Notes: generated by a model from the sequence alone, not told the origin. DNA of 64,000 nucleotides from Bacillus gobiensis (GCF_001278705.1 NZ_CP012600.1:2232190-2296189); one strand, 5' to 3'. Counted from the first letter of the stretch, positions 19,038 to 29,740 are shown. Program-made: numbers and translations.

Positions 19038-19064
19038 AGAGCTTTCCTCCGAGCTCTTTTTTTG
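19038..19064 (+). terminator. terminator of menA
   Basis: AGAGCT/AGCTCT stem (19038-19043 and 19052-19057) followed by TTTTTTT, two bases after the menA stop. Confidence 0.75.
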
Positions 19065-19134
19065 TTCGTGAATTATTTCTCGGAAAAAAAGCTCATACTA
19101 CCTGTAAAGCAATTAGAAAAAAGAGGTGGAATTA

Positions 19135-19878
19135 TTGCTTACAGAGGATCAAAAAAATCGATTAAAAAATGAGCTGGAAGCGGCTAAGAACGAGCTGTTG
19201 TCACGATTAAAAGATAATAACAATTTTGGAACCTCGGTGTCCTTCCCTTATGATTCAACCGGCGGATTGTCATCCTACGATAACCATCCCGGAGATCAGG
19301 CTACCGAGCTGTATGAACGAGAAAAAGATATTGCATTGTACGCACATGAAAGAGAACATCTTAGGGAAATTGATCATGCGCTCGACAACATCAAAAAAGG
19401 AACATACGGCAAATGCGAGGTATGCGGCCAAGACATACCATTGGACAGACTTGCTGTCATCCCCACAGCTGTCACTTGCAAGCAGCATACGCCAGACGAA
19501 GAGGTTTCAAAGAATCGTCCGGTTGAAGAAGAGGTGCTGCACCCGCCATTTGGAAAATTCGAACATGATGAAAAAAACATTGCAGGATATGATTCCGAGG
19601 ACGCCTATCAAGAGGTAGAGAGCTATGGGAATTCGCAAACACCGCAAGATATGGAAACTCCTCCTGTTTCGTATAATGACGTATATATGGAATCTGAAGA
19701 AGATGTTGGCTATGTAGAAGATTATGAAAACTTTGCAGCTACTGATCTTTATGGAAATCCAATGAAAATTTATCCTTCTAATGAACACCAGGAATACGAA
19801 GAACAACTGGATGAAGCAGATTCAATGGTAAGCTGGGGGGACCTGCCTGCATCCGAAAAAAAGCCGTACGATGAGTAA
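19135..19878 (+). CDS. yteA: YteA-type DksA/TraR zinc-finger protein
   Basis: A 247-residue soluble protein. TTG 19135 is preferred because AAGAGGTGG lies just upstream, although GTG 19126 is in frame. The N-terminal helical hairpin contains NHPGDQATELYEREKDIALY, and the C4-type zinc finger is CEVCGQDIPLDRLAVIPTAV with TCKQH after it, as in DksA/TraR proteins. The C-terminal 110 residues are acidic, Tyr-rich and probably disordered. B. subtilis YteA has the same layout; its role is not established. A possible forespore-type promoter lies at 19070-19100. Confidence 0.88.
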   Translation: MLTEDQKNRLKNELEAAKNELLSRLKDNNNFGTSVSFPYDSTGGLSSYDNHPGDQATELYEREKDIALYAHEREHLREIDHALDNIKKGTYGKCEVCGQDIPLDRLAVIPTAVTCKQHTPDEEVSKNRPVEEEVLHPPFGKFEHDEKNIAGYDSEDAYQEVESYGNSQTPQDMETPPVSYNDVYMESEEDVGYVEDYENFAATDLYGNPMKIYPSNEHQEYEEQLDEADSMVSWGDLPASEKKPYDE

Positions 19879-19882
19879 TTGC

Positions 19883-19920
19883 AAAGAGGAATCCCCACTT
19901 TAGGGAATTCCTCTTTGTAT
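19883..19920. terminator. bidirectional terminator between yteA and glgP
   Basis: AAAGAGGAAT/ATTCCTCTTT stem (19883-19892 and 19907-19916) between two convergent genes. Confidence 0.8.
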
Positions 19921-22337
19921 TAAGGGCTTAAAATGATTCTTGTATCCCTTGGCTTGATATTCCAAATCTCCTCAGAATATCGTTCGATTGTCGCGTCACT
20001 GGAGAAGTGCCCGGAACAGGCAATGTTTATAATCGCTTTTTCGGCCCATTTGGCTTTATTTTGATAATCTTTTTGAATTTTTTTATGGGCTTCGGCATAG
20101 GTACTAAAATCCCTAAGGATAAAATACTCGTCATTATGGTCCAGTAACGAATCGTATATGGCTTCGAATTCATATGGCTGATCGGCAAAAATGCCATTCA
20201 TCAACTGATCGACAACCTCTTTGATTCTCCTGTCATGCTGGTAATATTCACGTGAACGATAGCCGCCTTTTTCGTAATAGCTGACGACCTCATCCGCTTG
20301 CAAGCCAAACGTATATATATTATCTGGACCGACGCGTTCAAGAATTTCAATATTCGCTCCATCCAACGTTCCGAGTGTAATTGCACCGTTCATCATAAAC
20401 TTCATATTTCCAGTACCCGAAGCCTCTTTGCTGGCTGTTGATATTTGTTCACTTACATCAGCGGCCGGAAAAATTTGCTCGGCAATTGAAACCCTATAAT
20501 TCGGCAGAAAAATAACCTTGATTTTATCGTTCACCTGAGGGTCATTATTTATGATTTCTGCTACCGAGTGAATCAGTTTTATCACTTTTTTTGCATAATA
20601 ATAGCTTGGTGATGCTTTTGCGCCAAAAATAAACGTTTGAGGATAGAGGCCGGCTGACCGATCCTCTTTTAGATGATTGTATAAATGCATAATATGCAGA
20701 ACATTTAACAGCTGCCGCTTATAAGCATGGAGCCGTTTCACCTGAACGTCAAAAATGCTATCAGAATTTACAACAAAACCGGTAGAATCCTTAATCACCC
20801 GGATCAAATCTTCTTTTCTTTTTCTTTTTACTGCTTGAAAAACTTCGATAAATGATGAATCATAAGCAAATGGCGTCAAGTTGATTAATTCATCCGGGTT
20901 CTTCTTCCACTTTTCACCTATGGCATCGGTAATAAGGTTCGTGAGCTCCGGATTGGCTTTAAGCAGCCATCTTCTGTGGGAAATTCCATTTGTTTTATTG
21001 TTAAACTTTTCGGGGAAAATCAGATAAAAATGATTCATTTCCTTCTCTTTTAAAAGATCCGAGTGAATCTTTGCCACCCCGTTCACACTGTGGCTTCCGA
21101 CAATTGCCAAATGAGCCATTTTCACAACACCGTGAGCTATGACAGCAAGGTTTTCAATTCGATTCCAATCTCCCGGATGCTGCTCCCAGACCCACCTGCA
21201 AAATTTTTCATTAATTTCATTTATGATCATATAAATTCTTGGAAGCAACGGCTTAATTAAATAGATCGGCCATTTCTCAAGTGCTTCAGAAAGAATTGTA
21301 TGATTTGTATAGGAAAATGTATGAATGGTAATATGCCAGGCTTCATCCCACCCCATTTTTTCTTCATCCAGCAAGATCCTCATCAGTTCGGGAATGGCGA
21401 GTGAAGGGTGGGTATCGTTAATATGAATCGCAACCTTTTCATGAAAATCCTTCAACGTAGAATGTGCTTTCCGATAGCTTTTTACGATGCTTTGCAAGCT
21501 TGCCGAGACGAGAAAATACTGTTGCTTGAGCCTGAGAATTTTCCCGTCGTCATACGTATCATCAGGATACAAAAATTCTGAAACTGCTTCTGTTTCTCTT
21601 TTATATGTAAGCAAATTATATTCCTTGTAATTGGATGACGGCTCTGCGCTCCACAGCCTTAATGTATTTACTGTATCCGTATGTGCACCAATCATAGGGA
21701 TATCATATGGAATAGCAGTAATCACCATGGCTTTTTCATGGCGGAATTCAAGCCTGTCACTTGATGTATCAGGATGCACGATACCCCAAAATTGAATATC
21801 AATCGCTTGGTCGGAGTTGCGCACTCCCCACACATTTCCAGACTTCAGCCATTGTTCCGGCAGCTCTACTTGGTTTCCATCGACAATCCTTTGCTCAAAA
21901 AGTCCGTATTTATAACGGATTCCCATGCCGTTTCCAGGTAGATTCAGAGTGGCTAATGAATCTAGAAAACAAGCAGCCAGCCTTCCCAATCCGCCATTAC
22001 CAAGCGCAGCGTCCGGTTCAGCCTTTTCTATCTCATCGAGTGAAATCTCAAGGTCTTTTAAGCCTTCCTTAACTGTCTCACGGACCCCTAAGTTTAATAA
22101 ATTTTGACCAAGAAATTGTCCGAATAGAAATTCAATCGAAAGATAATACATTTGTTTTTCCTGAAATGACCTGTTTTTTTCATTTGTCCGAATCCAGTTT
22201 GTACTGATATGCTCACGTACCATTTGGCCGAGAGTTTGATATTGATCAAGAGTCGTTGAATCTTGTAATCGTTTTCCGCACATCATTTCCAAACGTTTGG
22301 CAAAGCAGTTTTTAAACCTTTCCTTAGTTGAGAACAT
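19920..22337 (-). CDS. glgP: glycogen phosphorylase GlgP
   Basis: Releases glucose 1-phosphate from glycogen. The pyridoxal-phosphate lysine is in EASGTGNMKFMMNGA, and the LGNGGLGRLAACFLDS and VHINDTHPSLAIPELMR motifs are typical. ATG 22337 (MFSTKERFKNCF) matches B. subtilis GlgP and has GAGGGAG eight bases upstream; the frame is open to GTG 22346. It overlaps glgA by 14 bases. Length of about 805 residues is normal. Last gene of glgBCDAP. Confidence 0.95.
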   Translation of the reverse strand: MFSTKERFKNCFAKRLEMMCGKRLQDSTTLDQYQTLGQMVREHISTNWIRTNEKNRSFQEKQMYYLSIEFLFGQFLGQNLLNLGVRETVKEGLKDLEISLDEIEKAEPDAALGNGGLGRLAACFLDSLATLNLPGNGMGIRYKYGLFEQRIVDGNQVELPEQWLKSGNVWGVRNSDQAIDIQFWGIVHPDTSSDRLEFRHEKAMVITAIPYDIPMIGAHTDTVNTLRLWSAEPSSNYKEYNLLTYKRETEAVSEFLYPDDTYDDGKILRLKQQYFLVSASLQSIVKSYRKAHSTLKDFHEKVAIHINDTHPSLAIPELMRILLDEEKMGWDEAWHITIHTFSYTNHTILSEALEKWPIYLIKPLLPRIYMIINEINEKFCRWVWEQHPGDWNRIENLAVIAHGVVKMAHLAIVGSHSVNGVAKIHSDLLKEKEMNHFYLIFPEKFNNKTNGISHRRWLLKANPELTNLITDAIGEKWKKNPDELINLTPFAYDSSFIEVFQAVKRKRKEDLIRVIKDSTGFVVNSDSIFDVQVKRLHAYKRQLLNVLHIMHLYNHLKEDRSAGLYPQTFIFGAKASPSYYYAKKVIKLIHSVAEIINNDPQVNDKIKVIFLPNYRVSIAEQIFPAADVSEQISTASKEASGTGNMKFMMNGAITLGTLDGANIEILERVGPDNIYTFGLQADEVVSYYEKGGYRSREYYQHDRRIKEVVDQLMNGIFADQPYEFEAIYDSLLDHNDEYFILRDFSTYAEAHKKIQKDYQNKAKWAEKAIINIACSGHFSSDATIERYSEEIWNIKPRDTRIILSP

Positions 22338-23778
22338 CCCCGCCACTCCCTCTGATAAGATCTGTATACATATTTAAATACAAATCTGCAGACCTTGACC
22401 AGCTATTGTCTTCAGCCATTGCACGTTTGACAATGTGATGCCATATTTCCTTTTTGCCATAGAAATACAATGCCCTCTCAATTGTGTGCTTCATATCGTG
22501 AGCATTAAAATTCACGAACGAAAAACCGTTCCCAGTTCGGGTATCTTCTCTATATGATTGAACGGTGTCATTTAACCCTCCCGTTTCACGAACGATAGGG
22601 ATGCTTCCGTATTTGAGAGCAATTAATTGGCCTAAGCCGCATGGTTCAAAGCTTGAAGGCATTAAAAACATATCCGAGCCAGCATAAATTTTGCGTGCAA
22701 TTCCTTCATCAAAACCAATATATGCTCTGCACTTGTTCGAATATGCCCACTCCAAATAACGGAAGTAGTCTTCAAACTCTCGATCCCCTGTCCCTAAAAC
22801 GATAAATTGAATCGGCAATTCTAGAATTTCATGCATAATGCCTTTCAGCAAATCAAGTCCCTTTTGCTTTGTAAGACGACTGACAATTGCGATTATCGGC
22901 ACGTCTTTTTCTTCCTGTAAGCCAAACATGGACTGAAGCTCTTGTTTGTTCGTCTGTTTTCCATCCAATTCGTTTACACTGAATTTTTTTATAAGTACAG
23001 GATCGGTTTCCGGATTATAAGTTGTATCATCTATGCCATTTAAAATTCCCACTAAATCCTTTTCCCTATAGCGAAGAACATGATTCATTCTCTCACCATA
23101 ATAATCGGTTAAAATTTCATTCCGGTAGGTTGGACTGACGGTCGTAATATAATCGGCTGAAACAATTCCCGCTTTCATATAGTTTACGAGACCGTGAAAC
23201 TCCAGCTTTTCATACGTAAAATGAGACATATCCAAACCGAAAAGATCATGGGTAACGTCCCTCGGAAAGGATCCTTGAAATTGCAGGTTATGGATTGTAA
23301 ATATGCTTTTTGTGTGCTGAAAAAATCTCGTGTAGTTATATTCTTCCTTCAGCAAATAGTTTGTCATCGCGGTATGCCAGTCATGTGTGTGTATGATGTC
23401 AGGTTGAAAGCCGATCTCTTTTGCTGCTTCAAAAACAGCTCTAGAAAAAAAAGCAAACCTTTCTCCGTCATCATAGTGACCATATAACGAATCCCGTTTG
23501 AAATAGTATTCATTATCAAGAAAATAGTAAGTAACACCATCATGAATGAGCGATTCAATTCCACAATATTGCCTTCTCCAGCCGACTTGCACAGTGCATT
23601 CTCCAACCTTCTCCATACGCTGTAAATAGTCCGCCGGGATAAATCCGTATTTCGGTATCATAACTGCGATTTCGATTCCTTTTTTTAGTAACTCTTTAGG
23701 CAAAGCACCCGCCACGTCGGCCAGCCCGCCTGATTTTACGAATGGTACACATTCTGCTACTGTAAATAATACCTTCAA
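22324..23778 (-). CDS. glgA: glycogen synthase GlgA
   Basis: A GT5 ADP-glucose:glycogen glucosyltransferase of 484 residues. The N-terminal KSGGLADVAGALP holds the KxGG substrate motif; HTHDWHTA is in the N-domain; SSFEPCGLGQLIALKYG in the C-domain is the Glu-bearing nucleotide-sugar motif. The ATG overlaps the glgD stop by four bases (ATGA), indicating coupled translation. Confidence 0.95.
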   Translation of the reverse strand: MKVLFTVAECVPFVKSGGLADVAGALPKELLKKGIEIAVMIPKYGFIPADYLQRMEKVGECTVQVGWRRQYCGIESLIHDGVTYYFLDNEYYFKRDSLYGHYDDGERFAFFSRAVFEAAKEIGFQPDIIHTHDWHTAMTNYLLKEEYNYTRFFQHTKSIFTIHNLQFQGSFPRDVTHDLFGLDMSHFTYEKLEFHGLVNYMKAGIVSADYITTVSPTYRNEILTDYYGERMNHVLRYREKDLVGILNGIDDTTYNPETDPVLIKKFSVNELDGKQTNKQELQSMFGLQEEKDVPIIAIVSRLTKQKGLDLLKGIMHEILELPIQFIVLGTGDREFEDYFRYLEWAYSNKCRAYIGFDEGIARKIYAGSDMFLMPSSFEPCGLGQLIALKYGSIPIVRETGGLNDTVQSYREDTRTGNGFSFVNFNAHDMKHTIERALYFYGKKEIWHHIVKRAMAEDNSWSRSADLYLNMYTDLIRGSGGDVLN

Positions 23779-24803
23779 GAGTTCATCAACGCTCCTTGTA
23801 CGAGACCTTTTCTTAATACATATGGCATTTTCATTGTTCCGGCAATTTCGCTTTTGTTTCCGACCCTAACATCTTTATCAGCAATTACTTGCTCCAGTGT
23901 ACAATTATCCCCAATTTGAGACTTTTGCATAACGATACTGTTTTTAATTTTTGTGCCTTCTCCGATCGTAACCCCTCTAAAGATAATCGAATTTTCAACC
24001 TCTCCAGCGATCAAGCAGCCGTTGGCAATCATTGAATTTTTCACCTTGCTGCTGTTGTAGTATTTGGTAGGAGGTTCATCCTTCACCTTCGTATAAATCG
24101 GCATTTGAGGTAAGAAAATCTGCTGCCAATATTGAGGCTGAATAAGCTGTAAACTATGAATGAAATAATTTTCAATGGTATCAATGACCGCTGCATATCC
24201 CGCGTATTCATAACGGCAAATGGTTAATGAGCTTTGCGAACTGGAGACGACTTCCTGCAGCGTCTTAAATCCCTGGTCAACATGGCCGTAGATTAAATCT
24301 TTTAACAAGCTTTTCGCCATGATATAAATTTGAAGACTTTGACCGTCTTGATATAGTTCGGTTATGTCACAATCAAGTTCAAGATGCTTTTCTAACACGT
24401 ATTGAAAATTAATGTTGCAGATAGTATGGCTGTTCGTAATAACAGCATACTCTTGAGAGCTTCTGTGGAAGTAATCCAAATGGTCTGAAAACTGTCGAAA
24501 CGATCCAAATTCATCGTATTCATGATGCAAATGAGGGGAAGGAAAAAAGAAGAGACCATCCCTTTTTCTGCTTAAATCCCACTCTTTCCCCGATCCTAAG
24601 TGGTCCATTAATGAACGATAATGGTATTTTGGAAATATACCCACGCTTCGAATCCCAGAGTTAACCATGCTGGAAAGGATAAAATCAATCAAGCGGTACC
24701 TCCCTGCAAATGGGATTGCCCCTAAAGAGCGTTGAACAGTTAAGTCCCGAAGTGATTCTTTTTGTGTTGTAGCATCAATAATACCCAATAATTGATTACT
24801 CAT
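23775..24803 (-). CDS. glgD: glucose-1-phosphate adenylyltransferase, regulatory subunit GlgD
   Basis: Non-catalytic partner of GlgC. The nucleotidyltransferase fold is clear (GAIPFAGRYRLIDFILSSMV and C-terminal hexapeptide turns such as GCLIAGEVENSIIFRGVTIG), but the GGxGxRL nucleotide loop of GlgC is missing: the protein begins LLGIIDATTQKESL. That loss is the family norm for GlgD. ATG 24803 follows GAGAGGTG; a TTG sits just before it. About 342 residues. There is a 100-base gap to glgC. Confidence 0.92.
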   Translation of the reverse strand: MSNQLLGIIDATTQKESLRDLTVQRSLGAIPFAGRYRLIDFILSSMVNSGIRSVGIFPKYHYRSLMDHLGSGKEWDLSRKRDGLFFFPSPHLHHEYDEFGSFRQFSDHLDYFHRSSQEYAVITNSHTICNINFQYVLEKHLELDCDITELYQDGQSLQIYIMAKSLLKDLIYGHVDQGFKTLQEVVSSSQSSLTICRYEYAGYAAVIDTIENYFIHSLQLIQPQYWQQIFLPQMPIYTKVKDEPPTKYYNSSKVKNSMIANGCLIAGEVENSIIFRGVTIGEGTKIKNSIVMQKSQIGDNCTLEQVIADKDVRVGNKSEIAGTMKMPYVLRKGLVQGALMNS

Positions 24804-24906
24804 CAAATTTGCACCTCTCCCTGCTTCATATTTTGATTACTTTGCTTTTACGCCATTCCTCCTTTTGGAGAATTTCCACTCAAATTGTATTGCCTCTTTT
24901 GACCTT

Positions 24907-26049
24907 TTATATTAACGTCTTTTCAACAAAATCCTCGGATATAAGCAACACATCTGTACCCTGTTTTTCAGGCTTTGCCGTAAATCCGTCCGGTATTGTC
25001 ATCCCGCTTGGCACGATGGCATTCTCAATCGTTACGTTTTCACCAATCGTTACATTAGGCATGATAACAGACTGATAAATAGTTGAATTTGCGCCAATCG
25101 TCACACCCTGAAACAGCACCGACTTCGTAACATTGCCGTAAACCACGCAACCTTCGTTAACTAAAGATTCTGATAGCTCGGCTTGGCTGGAAATAAATTG
25201 CGGAGGATGATTCGGATTAACTGAATAGATCCGCCAATCATGATCAAATAAATTCAAACCGGAGGAATCTTCTAGTAAATCCATATTTGCCTCCCAAAGA
25301 CTTTTAACTGTCCCGACGTCTTTCCAGTACCCTTTGAAAGGATAAGCAACAAGATTTTTCTTTTCTTCAAGCAGAAGTGGAATGATATCCTTTCCAAAAT
25401 CATGGCTCGAGTGCTGGTTTCTCGCATCCATCTCAAGAAAATTTTTAAGAACGGAGTAATTAAAAATGTAGATGCCCATGGAAGCAAGGTTACTTTTTGG
25501 ATTGGCCGGTTTTTCATCAAATTTGGTAATTTCCAGATTTTCATCTGTATTCATTATGCCAAAGCGGCTTGCTTCATCCCACGGTACTTCAATCACAGAA
25601 ATTGTGGCATCTGCTTTTTTCTCAATGTGATAGTCCAGCATTTTACTGTAGTCCATCTTGTAAATATGATCTCCTGATAGGATTAATACATACTCTGGAT
25701 CGTATTGTTTTAAGTAATTAAGATTTTCATAAATGGCGCTGGCTGTGCCTTTATACCATTTCACTTCTGAGGACTCTGCGTAAGGAGGGAGGACGGTCAC
25801 CCCGCCATTTTTACGATCAAGATCCCAAGCGCTTCCGATTCCGATATAGGAATTTAAGACGAGAGGCTGATATTGCGTAAGAACTCCAACTGTATCAATC
25901 CCTGAATTGGTGCAGTTGCTCAATGTAAAATCAATAATACGATATTTACCCCCGAAAGAGACAGCTGGCTTTGCCAGGTTTTGTGTTAATGAGCTGAGTC
26001 TGCTGCCTTTCCCACCGGCGAGCAGCATCGCCACACATTGCTTTTTCAT
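24907..26049 (-). CDS. glgC: glucose-1-phosphate adenylyltransferase GlgC
   Basis: Makes ADP-glucose, the committed step of glycogen synthesis. The catalytic loop [20 protein letters not shown] is at residues 10-29, [14 protein letters not shown] follows, the sugar-phosphate site is in [14 protein letters not shown], and the C-terminus has left-handed beta-helix repeats. Length 380 equals B. subtilis GlgC. Its start overlaps the end of glgB by four bases. Confidence 0.95.
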   Translation of the reverse strand: MKKQCVAMLLAGGKGSRLSSLTQNLAKPAVSFGGKYRIIDFTLSNCTNSGIDTVGVLTQYQPLVLNSYIGIGSAWDLDRKNGGVTVLPPYAESSEVKWYKGTASAIYENLNYLKQYDPEYVLILSGDHIYKMDYSKMLDYHIEKKADATISVIEVPWDEASRFGIMNTDENLEITKFDEKPANPKSNLASMGIYIFNYSVLKNFLEMDARNQHSSHDFGKDIIPLLLEEKKNLVAYPFKGYWKDVGTVKSLWEANMDLLEDSSGLNLFDHDWRIYSVNPNHPPQFISSQAELSESLVNEGCVVYGNVTKSVLFQGVTIGANSTIYQSVIMPNVTIGENVTIENAIVPSGMTIPDGFTAKPEKQGTDVLLISEDFVEKTLI

Positions 26050-27929
26050 TTTTTCTTCGCTCCTCTCTTTTTGACTGCTCTAAGAACTGAAATTCCATAA
26101 GGAGGGATCGTCATGGAAATAAAAAAGGGCTTATTGTGAACTTGGCCTTCCTTAGCTACAAGCGGCTTTGGATTGATCTGATGAGATCCTCCATATCTCT
26201 CATCGTCACTATTCATAACTTCAGTATATTTCGTTTCAAACGGGACTCCTATGTTGTATTCATGATATACAGCAGGTGTAAAGTTACAAACGACGATAAG
26301 CGCTTCATTTGGCCTCATACCAAAACGTATAAATGAAAAAATCGACTGCTCCCGATTGTCTGCATCAATCCACTCGAATCCCTCTTGCTTATGATCAGTT
26401 TCAAAAAGGATTTTCTGTTTAAGATACAAACGTATGAGATCTCTTGAAAATATTGCTGCTTTATGATGCATTTCATACTCATCCAAAAACCAATCAAGCT
26501 GCTCTAAATCTTTCCATTCATCAAACTGGGCAAATTCTCCGCCCATAAACAAAAGCTTTTTACCTGGATGCGCAATCATATAACCTAGCAATAAGCGGTA
26601 CTGGGCAAACTTTTGCCAATAGTCCCCAGACATTTTATTTAACAGAGACCTTTTCCCGTGAACGACTTCATCATGTGAAAAGGGCAATATATAGTTTTCA
26701 CTGTAAGCATATAAGAGTGAAAACGTTATCAGATTATGCAAATTTCCCCTCTCACTTACATCAGCTTCCATGTACTTCAATACATCATTCATCCAGCCCA
26801 TGTTCCACTTGTAATTAAAGCCTAACCCTCCTTCATAGACGGGATGAGTTACCTTTGGCCAATTGGTGGAATCCTCTGCGATCATTAAAAAATTGGGATC
26901 CTGATTAAATACTTGTTCATTCAATTTTTTTAGAAAATTGACCGCAAAAGGGTTTTCCACAGCATCTCCTTGATTTGGCCAATATAATAAATTTGCGACT
27001 GCATCTACTCGAAATCCATCAATATGAAAATTATCAATCCAAAACATCGCACTGGAAATCAGAAAGCTGTGAACCTCTGTTTTTCCCAGGTCAAAATTTG
27101 CCGTTCCCCACACCCAATTCTCGCGGTCATGCTCATTTGAATATTCATAGACCGGTTCACCATCAAACATATACAAGCCATGTGCATCCTTACAAAAATG
27201 GCCCGGCACCCAATCCATAATGACTCCGATTTCGTTTTGATGGCATTTGTCAATGAAATACATTAAATCATGAGGAGTTCCAAACCGGCTGGTAGCGCTG
27301 TAATATCCTGTCCCCTGATACCCCCAGGACCGATCATATGGATGTTCAATGATTGGCATTAACTCAATGTGTGTGAAGCCATAATCAACCACATATGGAA
27401 TGAGAAGGTCTGCCATTTCTCGGTATGAGTAAAGGCTTCCATCATCTTTCTTTTTCCATGACCCAAAATGGAATTCGTAAATCATGACAGGTTTTTGATA
27501 AATAGGCTTAATCTTTTTTTTCTGAATCCATTTTCGGTCATTCCATATGTATCCAGATAAATCATAAGTGATTGACGCTGTTTTAGGTCTCTTTTCTGAA
27601 TAAAAAGCATAAGGATCAGACTTTAGCAATGTATTTCCGTTTTGGCAGACAATTTCATACTTATAAAGCTGGAATGTCTGAATTCCGGAAATAAACAAAG
27701 ACCAGATTCCTCCCTGGCTTACCTTATACATTTCATGGTTTTCACCTGACCAATTATTAAAATCGCCAACCACTCTAACTTGTTTAGCATGCGGGGCCCA
27801 TACACAAAAGTGCATTCCTTTTTCCCCATTGTTTTCTGTAACATGAGCTCCAAATATGTCGTAGCTTTTATACAGGTTTCCTTCGTGAAATAAATGAATT
27901 TCAAAATCTGTCGGGGTGGCAACGGGCAT
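26046..27929 (-). CDS. glgB: 1,4-alpha-glucan branching enzyme GlgB
   Basis: A GH13 enzyme that forms alpha-1,6 branches. An N-terminal CBM48 domain ([21 protein letters not shown]) precedes the barrel. Catalytic residues sit in [12 protein letters not shown] (nucleophile Asp), [10 protein letters not shown] (acid Glu) and [12 protein letters not shown] (Asp). ATG 27929 ([17 protein letters not shown]) is favoured because AAAGGATG lies seven bases upstream; ATG 27938 lies on the binding site. First gene of the glg operon. Confidence 0.95.
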   Translation of the reverse strand: MPVATPTDFEIHLFHEGNLYKSYDIFGAHVTENNGEKGMHFCVWAPHAKQVRVVGDFNNWSGENHEMYKVSQGGIWSLFISGIQTFQLYKYEIVCQNGNTLLKSDPYAFYSEKRPKTASITYDLSGYIWNDRKWIQKKKIKPIYQKPVMIYEFHFGSWKKKDDGSLYSYREMADLLIPYVVDYGFTHIELMPIIEHPYDRSWGYQGTGYYSATSRFGTPHDLMYFIDKCHQNEIGVIMDWVPGHFCKDAHGLYMFDGEPVYEYSNEHDRENWVWGTANFDLGKTEVHSFLISSAMFWIDNFHIDGFRVDAVANLLYWPNQGDAVENPFAVNFLKKLNEQVFNQDPNFLMIAEDSTNWPKVTHPVYEGGLGFNYKWNMGWMNDVLKYMEADVSERGNLHNLITFSLLYAYSENYILPFSHDEVVHGKRSLLNKMSGDYWQKFAQYRLLLGYMIAHPGKKLLFMGGEFAQFDEWKDLEQLDWFLDEYEMHHKAAIFSRDLIRLYLKQKILFETDHKQEGFEWIDADNREQSIFSFIRFGMRPNEALIVVCNFTPAVYHEYNIGVPFETKYTEVMNSDDERYGGSHQINPKPLVAKEGQVHNKPFFISMTIPPYGISVLRAVKKRGAKKK

Positions 27930-27938
27930 TTCTTTCAT

Positions 27939-28501
27939 CCTTTCTGACCTATCGCATCAATTTTATATATTTTATTCAAAAAAAAGTTAGAATTTCCTGC
28001 TAAATAATCATATTTTTTAATGACAAATATCGCGAATTAAGTCGAAATTATAAAAAATCACATGAATGAAAGATAAATGTGTCTAAACAATATTGATTTC
28101 AAAGTAAATAATAAGGAGCAAAAAAAGTTGACCAAGTATAATTATTATAATTAAGTTATTGAGGTTGATTGCTAAGATTTGTGGTGTATTTTTCTAGTGC
28201 AAGAATATAAAACGAGAGATTTTATGACATAAATTGATACTATAATGAACTCTTTTTTATTTTATCTTATCTAACATTTTCAAATATCACAATACAATAA
28301 ACAAAAGATTCAGGCATTTTTCTTATTAATTTCTTCTTTCAATTGGCACATGATCCGATCGGTTTTATAGGGTAATGTTATAAACATACTTTATGATACC
28401 CGAGTAACATGCACACGAAACATACATATTTTTCCACAGAGGAAACCGAAATATTTTGTTTTATTGTTTTTAAAATCATTGTGTTTTTATTATAAAAAAA
28501 T
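27939..28501. other. AT-rich intergenic region upstream of glgB
   Basis: About 560 bases without a gene between the glgB start and the tRNA terminator. It must contain the glg promoter (known to be sigma-E dependent in B. subtilis), but I found no convincing match to a promoter consensus. No RNA or repeat is recognised. Confidence 0.5.
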
Positions 28502-28536
28502 TCATATAAAAAACCTTGCAACTAGCTTTGCAAGGT
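28502..28536 (-). terminator. terminator of the tRNA array
   Basis: CCTTGCAA/TTGCAAGG stem (28514-28521 and 28528-28535); on the minus strand it is followed by TTTTTTATATG. It lies nine bases after tRNA-Glu. Confidence 0.85.
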
Positions 28537-28543
28537 GATTGGA

Positions 28544-28615
28544 TGACCCGTACGGGATTCGAACCCGTGTTACCGCCGTGAAAGGGCGGTGTCTTAACCG
28601 CTTGACCAACGGGCC
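28544..28615 (-). tRNA. tRNA-Glu(UUC)
   Basis: Cloverleaf with acceptor GGCCCGT/ACGGGTC and anticodon TTC in CCTTTCAC. The 3' CCA is not encoded. Last gene of the 21-tRNA array. Confidence 0.95.
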
Positions 28616-28637
28616 ATATTGAAATATGTAACATAAA

Positions 28638-28728
28638 TGGCGGAGAAGGAGGGATTTGAACCCTCGCGCCGCTTACACGACCTACACCCTTAGCAGGGGC
28701 GCCTCTTCAGCCACTTGAGTACTTCTCC
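28638..28728 (-). tRNA. tRNA-Ser(GCU)
   Basis: Class II tRNA with a long variable arm, acceptor starting GGAGAAGT, anticodon GCT in CTGCTAAG, CCA encoded. Confidence 0.95.
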
Positions 28729-28732
28729 AAGA

Positions 28733-28804
28733 CTCCACAGGTAGGATTCGAACCTACGACCGATCGGTTAACAGCCGATAGCTCTACCACTGAGCTACTG
28801 TGGA
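28733..28804 (-). tRNA. tRNA-Asn(GUU)
   Basis: Acceptor TCCACAG/CTGTGGA with G73, anticodon GTT in CTGTTAAC. CCA is not encoded. Confidence 0.95.
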
Positions 28805-28815
28805 ATAATAAATCA

Positions 28816-28892
<77 letters not shown>

Positions 28893-28903
28893 ATGATTTA
28901 AAA

Positions 28904-28977
28904 TGGAGCGGGTGATGAGAATCGAACTCACGACATCAGCTTGGAAGGCTGAGGTTTTACCACTAAACTACACCCGC
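28904..28977 (-). tRNA. tRNA-Gly(UCC)
   Basis: Acceptor begins GCGGGTG, anticodon TCC in CTTCCAAG, CCA encoded. Confidence 0.95.
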
Positions 28978-28990
28978 ATTTGATCTTGTA

Positions 28991-29067
28991 TGGGGCGATT
29001 GATGGGAATCGAACCCACGAGTGCCAGAGCCACAATCTGGTGCGTTAACCACTTCGCCACAACCGCC
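28991..29067 (-). tRNA. tRNA-His(GUG)
   Basis: Anticodon GTG in TTGTGGC. The extra 5' G faces C73, the histidine identity pair. CCA encoded. Confidence 0.95.
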
Positions 29068-29085
29068 AGAATCAAAATAAAACAG

Positions 29086-29161
<76 letters not shown>

Positions 29162-29179
29162 ACATATGTACTTTTAAGA

Positions 29180-29256
29180 TGGCGGTCCGGACGGGACTCG
29201 AACCCGCGACCTCCTGCGTGACAGGCAGGCATTCTAACCAACTGAACTACCGGACC
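29180..29256 (-). tRNA. tRNA-Asp(GUC)
   Basis: Acceptor begins GGTCCGG with G73, anticodon GTC in CTGTCACG, CCA encoded. Confidence 0.95.
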
Positions 29257-29259
29257 ATT

Positions 29260-29337
<78 letters not shown>

Positions 29338-29376
29338 ATGATATGAGATATAAATATTATTATTATTAGATATAAA

Positions 29377-29469
29377 TGGCGGAGGAAGAGGGATTCGAAC
29401 CCCCGCGGGCTTTGACACCCCTGTCGGTTTTCAAGACCGATCCCTTCAGCCAGACTTGGGTATTCCTCC
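29377..29469 (-). tRNA. tRNA-Ser(UGA)
   Basis: Class II tRNA with a long variable arm, acceptor GGAGGAA, G73, anticodon TGA in CTTGAAAA, CCA encoded. Confidence 0.95.
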
Positions 29470-29472
29470 GAG

Positions 29473-29549
29473 TGGTGGACCTTGTAGGACTCGAACCTAC
29501 GACCGGACGGTTATGAGCCGTCTGCTCTAACCAACTGAGCTAAAGGTCC
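29473..29549 (-). tRNA. tRNA-Ile2(CAU), probable lysidine target
   Basis: Acceptor GGACCTT, anticodon CAT in GGCTCATAACC. By sequence and by its place after tRNA-Met in the array it corresponds to the B. subtilis tRNA-Ile whose CAU is converted to lysidine-AU by TilS to read AUA. Automatic tools often call it Met. CCA encoded. Confidence 0.85.
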
Positions 29550-29557
29550 GAAATCTA

Positions 29558-29634
29558 TGGTAGCGGCGGAGGGGATCGAACCCCCGACCTCACGGGTATG
29601 AACCGTACGCTCTAGCCAGCTGAGCTACACCGCC
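29558..29634 (-). tRNA. elongator tRNA-Met(CAU)
   Basis: Acceptor GGCGGTG, anticodon CAT in GGTTCATACC, CCA encoded. Matches the elongator Met position in the B. subtilis-type array. Confidence 0.9.
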
Positions 29635-29660
29635 ATAATGAAAATGTTATATTGTATTTA

Positions 29661-29733
29661 TGGAGCCTAGCGGGATCGAACCGCTGACCTCCTGCGTGCA
29701 AGGCAGGCGCTCTCCCAGCTGAGCTAAGGCCCC
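29661..29733 (-). tRNA. tRNA-Ala(UGC)
   Basis: Acceptor GGGGCCT with a G-U third pair (the alanine identity element), anticodon TGC in CTTGCACG. CCA is not encoded. Confidence 0.95.
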
Positions 29734-29740
29734 AAAGGAA

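Noticed and set aside
27939..28501. Search for a sigma-E promoter upstream of glgB.
   Set aside because: Several ATATT and AATATGAT stretches exist, but none has correct spacing, so no site is claimed.
29473..29549. Second elongator tRNA-Met.
   Set aside because: Array position and body sequence match the lysidine-modified tRNA-Ile(CAU), so it was called Ile2 instead.
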